DNA of 64,000 bases from Colletotrichum lupini. Lineage: Eukaryota; Ascomycota; Sordariomycetes; Glomerellales; Glomerellaceae. Position 1 is the first letter of the stretch. Each line of letters opens with the position of its first letter. Both the position numbers and the translations under genes were made by a program. The stretch covers positions 6,572,001-6,636,000 of the forward strand of contig NC_064675.1 in the NCBI RefSeq assembly GCF_023278565.1, written 5' to 3'. Positions 34,641-45,807 of the stretch are shown piece after piece. The notes below the pieces were generated by a model. The model was not told the DNA's origin. It did not search any database and saw only the letters and a program-made list of their open reading frames with translations.

Positions 34641-35820
34641 CTACAACTTCGCCTGCTTCTCAAGGCGCCGGCCAATCTCGTCAAAGTACAACTTCTTGCC
34701 TGACTCCAGCGCCTCTTGCAGGTAAGACCCAATCTGGACAGCCTTGACAGCGTTGGTCAACTTGAGAGGCAACTTGGTGTTGTCCAGTGCAGCGGCAGTG
34801 AATTCGTTTGCCTCCTGGACGAAGGCATACTCGAACCGACCGTAGTAGTGGGCGGGGACTTCCCTGGTGATACCCTGGGGCCCGTAGTAGTTGACAAAGT
34901 TGGCTTGGGGGTTTCCATTGACTGTGAGCTTGCCGCCGGTGCCAATGAGCTCTGTGGTATCCTCTTGTCCGTGCGCCATCATACGCGAGTTGTAGAAGTA
35001 GGCGATCTTGCCGCCCCAGAACTCAACAATGCCGACGGCATTATCGCAGTCGCCGTGCTCCTTCAGCTCAGGAGAAACAGCTGTAATGCCGGATGCTGAC
35101 ACTGACTTGACTTGGGAGTCCTCGCCAAAGAACCATAATGACAGGTCAATGTCATGGACTGTAGTGTTTATTAGTATAGGCAGCCAATCACTTTTGGATA
35201 ATCGGGAGAGATACTAACCACTCATGTCAACGAAACAACCGCCGTTCAGGGCCGCATACTTGACAAAGAAGCCACTGGGATCATGTTTGTCACATGTTTG
35301 AGATCTGATAACGGAAGGTCTGCTGATCAAGCCCGTCTCAATCTTCTCAAAGGCGTCCCTGTATGATGAGTCGAAACGGCGGGAGAAGCCGCACATGACC
35401 TTGAGATGAGGCTTGTGCTGGGCAGCAGTGACGACCTCCATGGACTGCGGAGTATAAGCAATGAGTCTGCAAGATTGATGGTTGGAAGCTACTGACCTTG
35501 GCGAGGTCGAGAGAGATGGGCTTCTCGCACAGGACGTGAAGATCCTTGTTGATGGCCTTGATAGCCTGGTCGGCATGCACCTTGGTAACGGTAGCAATGA
35601 CGACGGCTTGGAGGCCCTCGTGAGTGAGCATCTCGTCGTAGTCGGTATAGAGAGTGACTCCGTGAGGCTCCAGCTCCTGTCGTGCCCAAACAAGTTCATT
35701 CTCATCCGGTGTGAAGGCGGCAACGAGCTGCGCGCGGGGGGTGCGGTGCAGGAAGTTGATGGCATGACGCTTGCCCATACGGCCAAGGCCAGACGCCGCG
35801 ATTCTGAGTTTCTGGACCAT
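34641..35820 (-). CDS. Gfo/Idh/MocA oxidoreductase, inositol 2-dehydrogenase-like
   Basis: There are three exons on the minus strand: 35820-35497, 35444-35219 and 35158-34641, joined across introns of 52 and 60 bp. The product is 355 aa, the usual family length. The N-terminal Rossmann fold shows GLGRMG (residues 11-16), and the CEKP motif with catalytic Lys sits near residue 100. FVDMSVHDIDL gives Asp181 and His185 with the four-residue spacing of the inositol dehydrogenase active site. The C-terminal sheet domain contains GIVEFWGGKIAYFYNSRM and a GRFEYAFVQEANEF stretch. Family members oxidise cyclitols or sugars with NAD(P)+; inositol is the best guess, not proven. It is transcribed away from the Zn2Cys6 regulator at 37.1 kb, so the two share a 1.27-kb upstream region. 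Confidence 0.9.
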
Positions 35821-37086
35821 TTTTGTGTATGTGATTCGTGGATAGACAAGAAAGTTTACTCAAGCGCCTTTGTAGGGGTATGAATGCAGGTGAGTCAACA
35901 AGATGGATGAAGAGAGAAGACTGGCATGCTGGAATCATCTGGCAGACCAGGCACGAGCTCCTCATCTTATATAGGCGACCAAGGCGCTGACATGCACGAG
36001 TATGGAGCATCTACAGTGATTATATGAACGAGATATACTCACGATGATACTGAATACGGTTGGAACTTCCTTCCTACCGGTGTTCTGCGGCATTCGGGAA
36101 ACTGATAGCGCAAGATGCCATGGCTAGAGGCTGAAGCTGTTGCAAACAACATCGAGAAAGGTTGGCTGAACAGACCAATCATGACCCCCAATTCGTCTGA
36201 GCAATTGTCAGACAACGGAAAGCCTTACCCTTCATGACCAACGAGGCAAAATTCGCGCGCGCCGTGGCGATCCCGAGCGCGGGGAAGTGGGTCCGGGGCA
36301 GAGGCCGAGTCAGTGGATCATCTTTTGGGGGTTTCGCTCGAGTTTTACTCTTTTAGTCGAATAGAGCAATGCTTTCCGCGACGGTCTGTTGTTAGACTTG
36401 GGTCCAGAAATCCGGAGACTTTTTGAATTCCCATTACCCCAGACAGTTGTGAGATCATGATCAACTCAAGCAGGTACCAATTCCCAGCAGAAGCCAGCGT
36501 AAGATAGTTTACTCGCAAAAAGATATGGTGTTAAAGCTTCGTTGGGGTTTGAGGCTCCCCGTAAGGCGGAAATAACGAGATTAGATGAGGATACCCATGA
36601 TTTCTTTTATAAATTTAGCTTACGGTTTTGATCGCGCCTTCTTCGCGAATTGCTATGAACTCAATTGTGATTGTCTATCAACCCCAAAAGACGACATAAG
36701 CTCAAACCCAAATTCAATACCAGACGCCTACCGGCATGCAGTTTGCACGAGACTATCATTGTAACATCTGGCCACGATGACTTTGACGCGCCATCGGCGA
36801 CATTCGGCGTTCTCACCGCACGTCTCCAATTATTATCCCCGCACGGAAATCCCTCCTTAGTTCGACAGACTTGGAAAAAACCGCGCGAAAGGCCCCGGTC
36901 AATCGTCCGAGTTACAATGGTGTGTACATTGGCCACATCCCATACCAGCCGCCAGTTCTTGTTCGCCTTTCCCCCACAAACATGTTGCTCACCTTCTGTC
37001 GTCCCACCTGAGCCGTTTGCCGCCGCCCAAGAGGAATAACCGCCTTGCAGTGCAAGTGAGAGACAGTCGCTGTTTTCTTGCCTCAA
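35821..37086. promoter_or_regulatory. Divergent upstream region of the dehydrogenase and the Zn2Cys6 regulator
   Basis: About 1.27 kb without a supported gene, lying between two divergent starts. Frames on both strands at 36.66-37.08 kb look random. No specific binding motif is claimed. Confidence 0.4.
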
Positions 37087-39598
37087 ATGCCCAGTCCGGG
37101 AACCGTAAGGAGGCCGGGCTGCGAAAGCTGTCGCTCAAGGTATGTTACTGGAGACCATTTACTCAAGCTGTCATTCATCTGTAAATCATTCCCTCTTTAC
37201 TTTGGTAGGAAGGGTAGCCAATGCCCCGGCCTCTCGGATAGGTTTGCGGAACCCGCGGGGATGGCTGCCATTTCCCTCTGCCGCAGAACCCCTCGCTCCC
37301 AGCCCGAGACCGAGAACAGATCGATCTACCGCGTGGCCCCGGACAGTTCACTAACCTGATTTTGTATTGCCTTCCCCAGACATATCAAATGTAAGTGCGG
37401 GGGTGGATACGCCCCCCTTCAACAGTGGGAGTATTGACGGCATTCCGTTCCAATAGCTGACTTATTCATATAGGCGATAAAGGAGCCCCTTGCGGGCAGT
37501 GTGTTCGGAAAGGCAGGGCTTGTGTCCGCGGTACCAAGCTCAAGTTCAGACACATTACCGTGCCAAGGTGAATTGCTTATCCCTATTCTCTCTTATTAGT
37601 TGTCCCCCCAGCCCAAAGGCACGCATCTGACTGCTTCCAACCTACAGTGACACAGATGGTAATCGAGGGGAGCCCCAATATGAGTTCTCAGATACGCAAA
37701 AGTGGTGTCGGGTGGCGGGGAAGAGGATACGCTTCATCGACGAGACCGCCGATATAAACAGCCTCCACGACGATGGATTCGACTCCGACGACGAAGACTT
37801 CATCTCGATCGAAGATTATCCCCCGAGTCCACCAGCACCACCACCGCGACGGACCAAGAAAAGACAAGATGAATTCATCAAGCCGTCATCGACCAATCGT
37901 CCAAGCCGAAACTCGGACGCCGCTGCCAACGAAACTGGCCAGAGTCCTTTACCCATCGAGAAAGGCCAGCCGTACCCCTTGACGAAGCTACCCGCCCTAC
38001 ACCCTCATCCTGCCTTCCGAAGCCCATCGTCAGGCCACTTGGAGTCAGACGATGCGCCGCGGTCCTTCTCACCAGTGCCTCGAAGCGCCATCAGCGAAAT
38101 TGGTAGCGGGAGCCACTGCGACGACCCTAGCTTGCCCGAGCCGCGTCGATCCTTCAGTTCCGCCAACTTTCCGTTAGAAGACCGTCGTGAGGCAGATTTA
38201 GTTCGCCACTTCAGGGAGTTCATCGCGGCCTCCTTCGACTATGGCGACCCACACAATCGGATCTGGGTTCTTCTTCTGCAGCATGCTGCTCTCAGCCCCG
38301 TGCTGCTCAATGCTGTCTTAGCTGTGTCGGCAAAGTCGAAGGATGAGGGCGATAGCCTAAACTTCTTTGATAAGCCTGCAGAACGATACTATGAGATGAC
38401 TATGGAGCTTCTACAGCCTGCCTTGGATGACGCTGTTCCCGAGGTCGATGAGGCACATATTGCTGCCGCCGTTCTGCTCAGGCTTTATGAGAATATTTAT
38501 AGTACGTCCTCCCACTGCCTAAGGCTATGGCTTCATTGCCTGGCTGCATGGAACTCGAGAACCTGGCAAAGCATTTGTGACATCATGCCATGCACTCAGT
38601 CTCGCTGACTTTCATAATAGTCACACCGTTGTGTCAAAAGACACCTGTAACCCCGATATGGAGGTTTCTTTCCACGCACATCAAGACTCCCGAGCATGGC
38701 ACTCTCCTGGAGGCAGCAATGTGGGCCTGGATACGCATCGAAATCTTCCGGTCCGTCATGCGAAACGAAAAGCTAGACCTCGAAATAGAGCATGTTGACT
38801 TCGATCGCTCCCTCCGACCAGCGGGCGACGATATATGGGCATGGCGGATGTGCCTCCACACCGTCGACGTACTCAACTACTGCTATGGGGAAAACAAGTC
38901 CCGCGAGACCTATGACCAGCTGGTATCTTACGCTGCGAAGTGGATGAGGTCAGTTCCAGAGTCGTTCACGCCGGTCTTGGTAAAAGCCCCATTACGTGGT
39001 AGCCTCTTTCCAGAGATATTCCTATTGAACGATTCTGTCGTAATGGGGCTTCTGTTCTACCACATCAACCGTATTCTCTTAACGATACATAATCCTGATG
39101 CTCAACTCTTGGCTAAAGGATCCAAGCAAGCAGCTCGGTCGATCAATGCAAGTCTTCATTGCCTGGGAGCCGCACTTTCTTTCTCTCTCTTTTTGTTTTT
39201 GGTTTTTTTTTGCTTACGTATATGCTGTAGAATGAGATCTTTACCGACGTGAAAATTCTTGCCGGCATGGCAGACTCGATCAGCCCATGTAATCCGGCTC
39301 ATATGTAGGTTGATGAGCTCTCGGGATTTCTGAATAATCACTCACTCATCAACAGATCGGCCTGCATGGCAATAGTCTTGGCGGGCGACCGTTTCACCAT
39401 ACGGGAAGAGCAAGATGTACTCTATGAGTTGTTATCAAATACTGCAGATGACTTCAGCTGGGATGTATCATTGATGTAAGTTGGCCCGTCTTCTTTGCCA
39501 GTTTTCGCCTTGGAACCTAGAGTAGGGAGCTGACATCTTGAGGTAGACTAGCGCACTTGAAGAAGTCATGGAACTGGCCGGAAGACATGAGTATATAG
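37087..39598 (+). CDS. Zn2Cys6 transcription factor with fungal_trans_2 domain
   Basis: There are eight exons: 37087-37139, 37380-37390, 37474-37567, 37648-38501, 38621-39147, 39231-39304, 39356-39475 and 39547-39598. The total is 594 aa. The binuclear zinc cluster is complete, Cys12, 15, 22, 28, 31 and 38 in C-x2-C-x6-C-x5-C-x2-C-x6-C spacing. It is assembled from three exons, including an 11-nt micro-exon, and the third Cys codon is split by an intron. A basic linker and a disordered Pro/Ser-rich segment (residues 80-210) precede the regulatory domain (DLVRHFREFIAASFDYG, LSPVLLNAVLAVSAK, AAMWAWIRIEIFRSV, SFTPVLVKAP). Joining exons 5 and 6 in frame needs a GC-AG intron (GCAAGT donor at 39148). 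It probably regulates the flanking transporter and dioxygenase genes, which is inference from position. The last small exons are the least certain. Confidence 0.85.
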
Positions 39599-40015
39599 CT
39601 CGCTTATGGCACTTTTCTATGACATGCCCCCAAGCTTGTATACCAAGTTGTAGATAACTTGAAGTTTTCTACCTTTTATCAAAAGTTCCCCCAGCCGTGA
39701 TTTCTACGTCGAACGCTCATGGCCACTTTCTTTGCGGTTTCGTAAATGTTCACCGGCATGCATTCTTGGACTTGCCATCCAGACCAACTAGATGCCTACG
39801 TCCATAGGTAGCGCACAGTTCATTGCCAATTCTCCCGTTCTTTGTCTAGATCATCACTAAAATTGGAAGATCCTGACTAGTCCGATGAGCGGTTTTCGAT
39901 TTACTTCGCCCGGAGTGATGTCTCTACGTGTCCGACGGTTCCGTATCGGCTCTCAAAATCATTCCGACGGGGCCTCAAACTATCGTCACGACGTCTCTCT
40001 GACGTGAGATGATCG
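39599..40015. other. Convergent spacer between regulator and transporter
   Basis: Short spacer between two 3' ends, presumably holding both terminators and UTRs. No gene or clear motif is seen. Confidence 0.4.
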
Positions 40016-41905
40016 TTATCGGATTGCTGCTCGACCTCGTAAAGCTGTGGGTTGCGTTTCCTGCTTGAACGTTAATGCTTCTCCTATGGTTTCATTTCCA
40101 AGATTTCGAACTAACAAGTCCCGTTTGTACAGAAAGTCAAGCAGATACATGCCCGCAACGGCCAGCCCGCCGAAGAGAATTAGTATCTGGTAACCATACT
40201 TGTACTTGGGGGCGTCAAATGTCGGAAATAGCACAACTTCAGGACTTCATTAGCATTCCGAACATTAAAACTTGCAAGAAAAAAAGCACTCCGCATGATA
40301 TAAGACTTACCGGGCATCCAAGCACTGAAGGTGTAGGTAAAAATATTGCCCGTAGCGACCAGCAGTTGTCGGAGATTTGCATTGGATTGCGTGATCTCGT
40401 GCCCATAGCTGATGACAATTGGCTGAGCCGCACCGCCGGTATAGCTCAAGTAGAAGGCCGCAAACAAGGCCGCCTTAGGAACGTTCCATATTGACAGGAT
40501 GATGTTCGACACAAGCACCATTGCCTGTACGAACATTACCGTCAGTACTCGACTACCCGTGGCATCTGAAAGCCAGCCCATAGCAAACGCTGCGACTATC
40601 TGTATGGCGTTTCCTGGAAATACAAAAGGTCTCAGCACTCTTCACGTCGAAGCTAATCGCAGTAATTGTTAGACACACCTATCGTCGGGAGGATGTTCGT
40701 CTTGACGACGCTATAACCCTCCGACTTAAGAAAGAGGTTGAAGTATCCGGTACCAGACCCAGCTTCAGCCACCATCAGGTACGGAAGTATGAAAGCCCAA
40801 AGCTGCCATGAAGTGTATATCTCCTTAATGGCCTTCAGAGTTAGCTTCGATGGTGGTTTGCGACCCATAGCTTTGATGCGCTCCATGCCATATTCACGGT
40901 CCTGTTGATCATGGTCAGCCTGCATTATACGTCGATCTCCACTAACTTAATACAGGAGATGGCCCCTTACTTCTTTTTGGAGGTAGAAAGCCCTGGTATT
41001 GTGTGGTAAGTCAGGAAGCGCAAAGAATCCATACAAAGCGATTGGTATCGAGATGACTCCTATGAATGATCAACACCAGCTCCACATTGCCTCGGAGTGT
41101 GCCGATGACTGACCATCCATGATGAAGAGCCACCTCCAGCCAGACAGCCCAGCTGTCCCATTCATGCCAGTGTAAAGCCCTGCCTGGAGATATCCACTGA
41201 ACATACCAGCAATCGCAGCTGTCTGCTCAAACAAAGCCATACGCTTGGCGAGTTGAGACTTGCCGTACCAACTGCCCAGTATGCTAGCGAAACCTGGGAA
41301 GGAACATGACTCGAGAAGTCCTATGAAAAATCGCAAAGCGTAAAGCTAACGATTCTTGGTCAGCAATGTTCTAATTTCAAGTCTTCGAGAGCGACAGAGA
41401 CTGTGAACATACCGTCTCCACATTTTTGGCACTCGCTATGATCATTGTCAAGGCAGACCACCCGAGTTCACACGCCGGTATCCAAATCGACGGACGTACA
41501 TATTTTAACTGGATCATCTGGGCTGGGATAGTACCCAAAATGATACCAATGTTAAAGTATGTGTTTAGGAGGTTTCTCTCATTGCCATAAAGATCAAGCT
41601 CTTCTTGCATGCCGCTGACGAAAGCATTGCTGTAGTTATTTTGATCGAGGTACTTGATGAAATACCCGAGAAGTACGTAAGAGCTGTCTTCGAGGTCAGT
41701 CGCAACAAAATCAAGTCAATAAGAGCCCGACTCACAAGAGGAAAGTATCCAACTTCCGAACATATTTACGCTCTCGTGGGTCATCACCCCAGACCTTTCG
41801 TGAGACGTTTGAGAGAACCCTCCATCTACCAACCTCGCTAGATGCGAGTTGGACCTCAGGGCCTGGATACACCTCAAAATCTTGCTTTCTGCCGTCACTG
41901 GTCAT
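40016..41905 (-). CDS. MFS transporter, anion:cation symporter (ACS/allantoate permease-like) family
   Basis: There are seven exons on the minus strand: 41905-41736, 41683-41413, 41345-41114, 41059-40971, 40919-40679, 40613-40311 and 40236-40016. Introns are 52-74 bp and all phases fit. The product is 508 aa. The first helix region YVLLGYFIKYLDQNNYSNAF is typical of the ACS family, as are FVSGMQEELDLYGNERNLL, LRFFIGLLESCSFPGF (helix 4 area with the Gly/Glu pattern), AGLSGWRWLFIMDG before helix 6, and GYGHEI/SYGHEITQSNANLRQ-type sequence in the C-half. Fungal relatives carry nicotinate, pantothenate, biotin, allantoate or organic anions; the substrate here is not known. The start is the ATG giving a 55-residue hydrophilic N-tail ending KYVRKLDTFL. 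The divergent neighbour is a TauD-type dioxygenase. Confidence 0.9.
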
Positions 41906-42503
41906 GTTTCTTAATGGTAAGTGAACAAATTGCTAAGCTGACTGAAGTGTGAATGCAATCTTCATCCCTCGCCATGTGCAATCCTTATAGCGTACCCCGT
42001 TTCTACTTAAAGCACGCCATTGCTTCTGATTATGATGATCCTCTATCCTCTTCTGAGGCATCCCATGTCTTCAGTGCGGCAAGAATTTCGGAAACTGTCC
42101 GATGCAAGCCATACAAAAGGCATTAAGTATGCCGGCAAGTGCATGCTTCCCAGGGTCTTCGGCAATAAGCAATGTATTTGGATCTCGCAATCAGAAAAGA
42201 GGAGAACTGCCGTATGTCCAAATACTTTACCCGGAAATTTGATGATATTGATGTCGGCAGCATTGCCACGAGAGATAAGATGCAGACATGATACGGTGCC
42301 TTCAACCAATGTGAGGGCACAGATGTCATGACGAATCTCCAAGGATGATGTCGCAACAAGGACGACAAGATCGCGTGCTAGCTTGTACAACCTCCAACAC
42401 GGAAATAAGCACCCGGCCATTTCTATATCAGACTGGACAACTCTGGCGTAATCGAGGTATTTGGAGTGCGTTTTCTGCCAGATTACCAATAAACTCCACC
42501 ACA
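41906..42503. promoter_or_regulatory. Shared divergent promoter of the transporter and dioxygenase genes
   Basis: 598 bp separate the two start codons, which point away from each other. There is no supported gene inside. Such an arrangement commonly allows co-regulation; no binding site is claimed. Confidence 0.5.
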
Positions 42504-43749
42504 ATGGCGACAGAAGTAAGCACGAAGGTCACAGAAGAGCCTCCAACGTTTCAGCTTCGGGCAGAAACGTCTATCAACTACGACAAGGAGAGCGTAGGTA
42601 TAAACCATCATGAAATATTAATGGGCAAATTCTGATTGCTTCTAGTATAAATATGAAAGCTACCTGCCACATTTCGTACCCGGAACTCAGCCTCCATTGG
42701 AAGAGTTCCACCATGACGATGTCGGTTTGAGAGCTGATCCGACCAAGAAGAATCTTCTAGGGGCAACTGGGGTCAGCTATGAAGAGGTTACCCCAGCGGT
42801 CGGTACTGAAATCCGTGGAATCCAACTTAGTCAACTGAGCTCTGCCCAGCTTGATGAACTGGCACTTTTCGCAGCTGAGCGTGGCGTGGTGATTTTCCGA
42901 GACCAAGATTTCGCAGACATTGGACCCGAAAAGCAGAAAGCCTACGGAAGACATTTCGGTTCACTGCATGTCCATCAGATGGGCGGTCAAATCAAGGACT
43001 ATCCAGAACTACTCCCTGTGTACCGCGACTTCACGTAAGCCCACCGCGACGACGAAAGCAGACATGGACGATTGACAGACAACGCAGAGCAGGTGCTGTA
43101 GAAAACGAGATCAAAGACAATGTCACCAGCGTGAAGTGGCACAGCGACATGAGCTATGAGATGTAAGTACGTAGCCAATAAACACACGTCATCGAATTGG
43201 AACCTGACAGCATACAGCAACGGGATGGGTACGACAACGTTCTTGCCTCTGAGCACTCCGGCATCTGGAGGGGATACTCTTTACCTCTCCACCACAGCAG
43301 CCTACTACGCTCTCTCAGAAACTTACCGTACGTTGCTTCACAGCTTGAAGGCTGTTCACTCCGGCTTCTCTCAAGCTTCGGTGAACGACCACCGCGACCG
43401 ATACATCCGGGAACCCATTGAAACCATCCATCCAGTCGTGAGAACCCATCCCGTCACTAAGCAGTTTTCTCTCTACGTCAATCGGCTGTACACAAAACGA
43501 ATTGTCGGTATGAAGCAGGAAGAGAGTGCCGCCTTACTAGGATTCTTGTTTGACCATATCGAAAGAGGTCAGGACTGGCACTTGCGGGTTCATTGGAGAC
43601 CGGGCACGGTGGTGGTCTACGACAACAGGAACACTCAGCACTCTGCGCTGCGAGACTTCAGGGTCGAAGAGGGGACAACTAGGCGGCATATGTTGAGGAT
43701 CACGCCGCAAGCGGAGAGGCCGTACTTTGATCAATTCAACAGCTCTTAG
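42504..43749 (+). CDS. TauD/TfdA-type Fe(II)/2-oxoglutarate dioxygenase
   Basis: There are four exons: 42504-42593, 42646-43034, 43088-43162 and 43218-43749. Introns are 52-55 bp and the frame is kept. The product is 361 aa. The core begins at GVSYEEVTPAVGTEIRGIQL and LALFAAERGVVIFRDQDF, as in fungal sulfonate/taurine dioxygenases. The iron-binding His and Asp are in KWHSDMSYE (about H178 and D180), GTTTFLPLSTPASGGDTL follows, and the distal His is in NTQHSALRDF (about H326), with the 2-oxoglutarate-binding Arg in the RRHMLRITP segment. All ligands are present, so the enzyme is probably active. Family members release sulfite from taurine and other sulfonates, or hydroxylate other acids. The acceptor of intron 2 could alternatively be at 43078, adding three residues. 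Confidence 0.9.
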
Positions 43750-45807
43750 TGATAGCCCTGTCGCACATAGCCATGATAGTTCTGTCGTCTATTGACGTCT
43801 ATCCCAATGTTTCAACCCCGCTACGTGTTTGTAGGGAACGGCAGATCCTTAGAGCGTGCTAGCCTGCCAAGAAACAGCAGTTCCCGCTGCATGCAGGTGT
43901 AAAGTTCACCAGGCCTTCCTCCACATTGTCTGAGCTTCCACGGGACACCCAACATCGTCCCTGCTCTTCCCGATTGAACAAGGCGACAGGATGAGAACCG
44001 TGAGATGCTGGAGACAGCGCTTGGATTGTCCATTCAACCGTGCATGTGAATCTGGCCCACAGTCTGTCACATAAGGGGTCATTTCCGGACCCCTTCCAGA
44101 CCCATCCTGCAAACAAACTATTACCAGCCCCGTCATCCGTCCGTCATCCGTGTACCTGGATCCTGGTAGCAGGAGATCCGCAGGTCTCACCCAAGAGCCG
44201 TCTGGTTGTCTTGTTTCCTGGCTTGTGCGCACGGCAAAGAATCTGCCGACGAACCCATGTCGGGAGGATACCGCAGCGAGGAACCGGCCGGAAGCCAAGA
44301 CGCTCTAGCGAGTGTGCCATTGACCATTCAGCCCTTTGACTTGATCCTTCGAGCCTATAATTTCCTTCAAGAACAATAATAAGGAGTCTAAGGTAAATGT
44401 CTCACATGTTGAATCAAAGCCGGAACAGGAAAGCAAAATCGCTGGGGAAATATGCTCACAACGTCCTGAATTAGGGTGTGTAGCTGCTAATGTCAAAGAG
44501 GAGGCTGGCGTTAAAATGCTGGAGAAGTTTGGACTTGTGGCGCCCTAGAAAAGGACGCGAAGGTTGTCTCAGTTCCCCTGGGCTGTTGATTCAAGCCGTC
44601 GCGTTCCTGTTCATAGCCACACTGTTTTGTGTCTCGCAGTAGTGCCTCGTGTATGGCATTAGAGTTGTAGCTACCGAACTTTCAATCTGACAAGTGACGG
44701 ATATTGTCGTTTGGCATCTTGATGCGACTGGGCATTCGATTAACGTGTGCAAAGAGGGGCCTGGGAGGCCATGACTGTGTTGCATCGCGGCACTTCCGGG
44801 TCATAACCCGGCACACATCCCCGGGCCGATCTCCCTCGCCAAGTGGGTATGGGTCGGAGGTATCCCGACAGCAAAAACCATCCTTTTAACAAAGTCAGGT
44901 TTGCTGCCGCTTACCTAATGGAATTACTCATGCCACTCAAGCCAGAGGGCAACTCAGTTTGTTTCAAGGATTGTGCTTAGAGGTTTAACCACTGGTTCGA
45001 TCAGTAGTAGCGAAACAGCAAGTGAAAAGCCGCTAGACGACAAGCTAGACGTACGCGAGATGTTTTGCACGGCCACCATTTCCGACGTGGCGTGTCGGAA
45101 CGGTGATAGATCTGTTCTAGCGCTCCTTCGAGAAAGCAAGCCACAGTCATTCCACTGGTCAGCTTCCTCGTCCGTTCACCGGAGCCCGTGTCCTAAGAAG
45201 GACTGGTGGCAGACGCTCTAGAGCTTGACTTAACGCGGATGAGGCATTCCTCCCGCCGCTGTCCCGAGTCCGTCGCCGGATCTGGACATTTTCTTCAAGG
45301 CAAAGCTTTCCAGAGGCTCGGAGCTGGCTGCTCGTTGGTGTTGCCTTACCTCATCGCAAATGATCCCCAAAAATCAAATGTTCTTTGAAGCTAGGAGAGC
45401 TCCGGTGGGGTCAAGACAGATACTTTCCCTTCTTTTGAGTCTTCAATGAGGGACGAACGGCGCATGCCGAGCTGTCCGGACGCACGACCCGACGCCGTCG
45501 ACTGAAGGCTTCGGATTGAGCTCTGAAGATGGAAACGCAACACAACAGGACCCATCTACCCCTGGCGTTAGCGCCCGGTGCATGGTAACGACGGATTCTT
45601 GTGATTTCTGCGGCCCTTATCCCTCTTTTCATTTTCGTACTTGTTTAAGGATGGGGAATTATAAAGAATCGTACGACCTTTGCTTGCCTCCCCCCTCCCT
45701 CCCCACGATCCCCATAAACCTTGCATCTCTTCAAGTGGGAACTGGGAGGGCCTGCTCTAAAGAAAGGACCCCTGGTAGACATCGAAACGTGAGATCTACG
45801 AGTCAAC
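43750..45807. other. Two-kilobase intergenic region, no supported gene
   Basis: Only short overlapping frames are seen. It contains an exact inverted repeat CCGGGT-CATA-ACCCGG at 44796-44811, which resembles a paired CGG-type site, and pyrimidine-rich sequence near 45690 upstream of the rhodopsin-like gene. Confidence 0.4.
44796..44811. promoter_or_regulatory. Inverted repeat CCGGGT-N4-ACCCGG, possible zinc-cluster binding site
   Basis: Perfect 6-bp arms with a 4-bp spacer. Zn2Cys6 dimers often bind inverted CGG half-sites, so this is a candidate site only. A single occurrence could be chance. Confidence 0.25.

Noticed and set aside
36661..37086. 141-codon minus-strand frame upstream of the Zn2Cys6 regulator
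   Set aside because: Overlaps a similar frame on the other strand and shows no protein-like pattern; probably promoter sequence.
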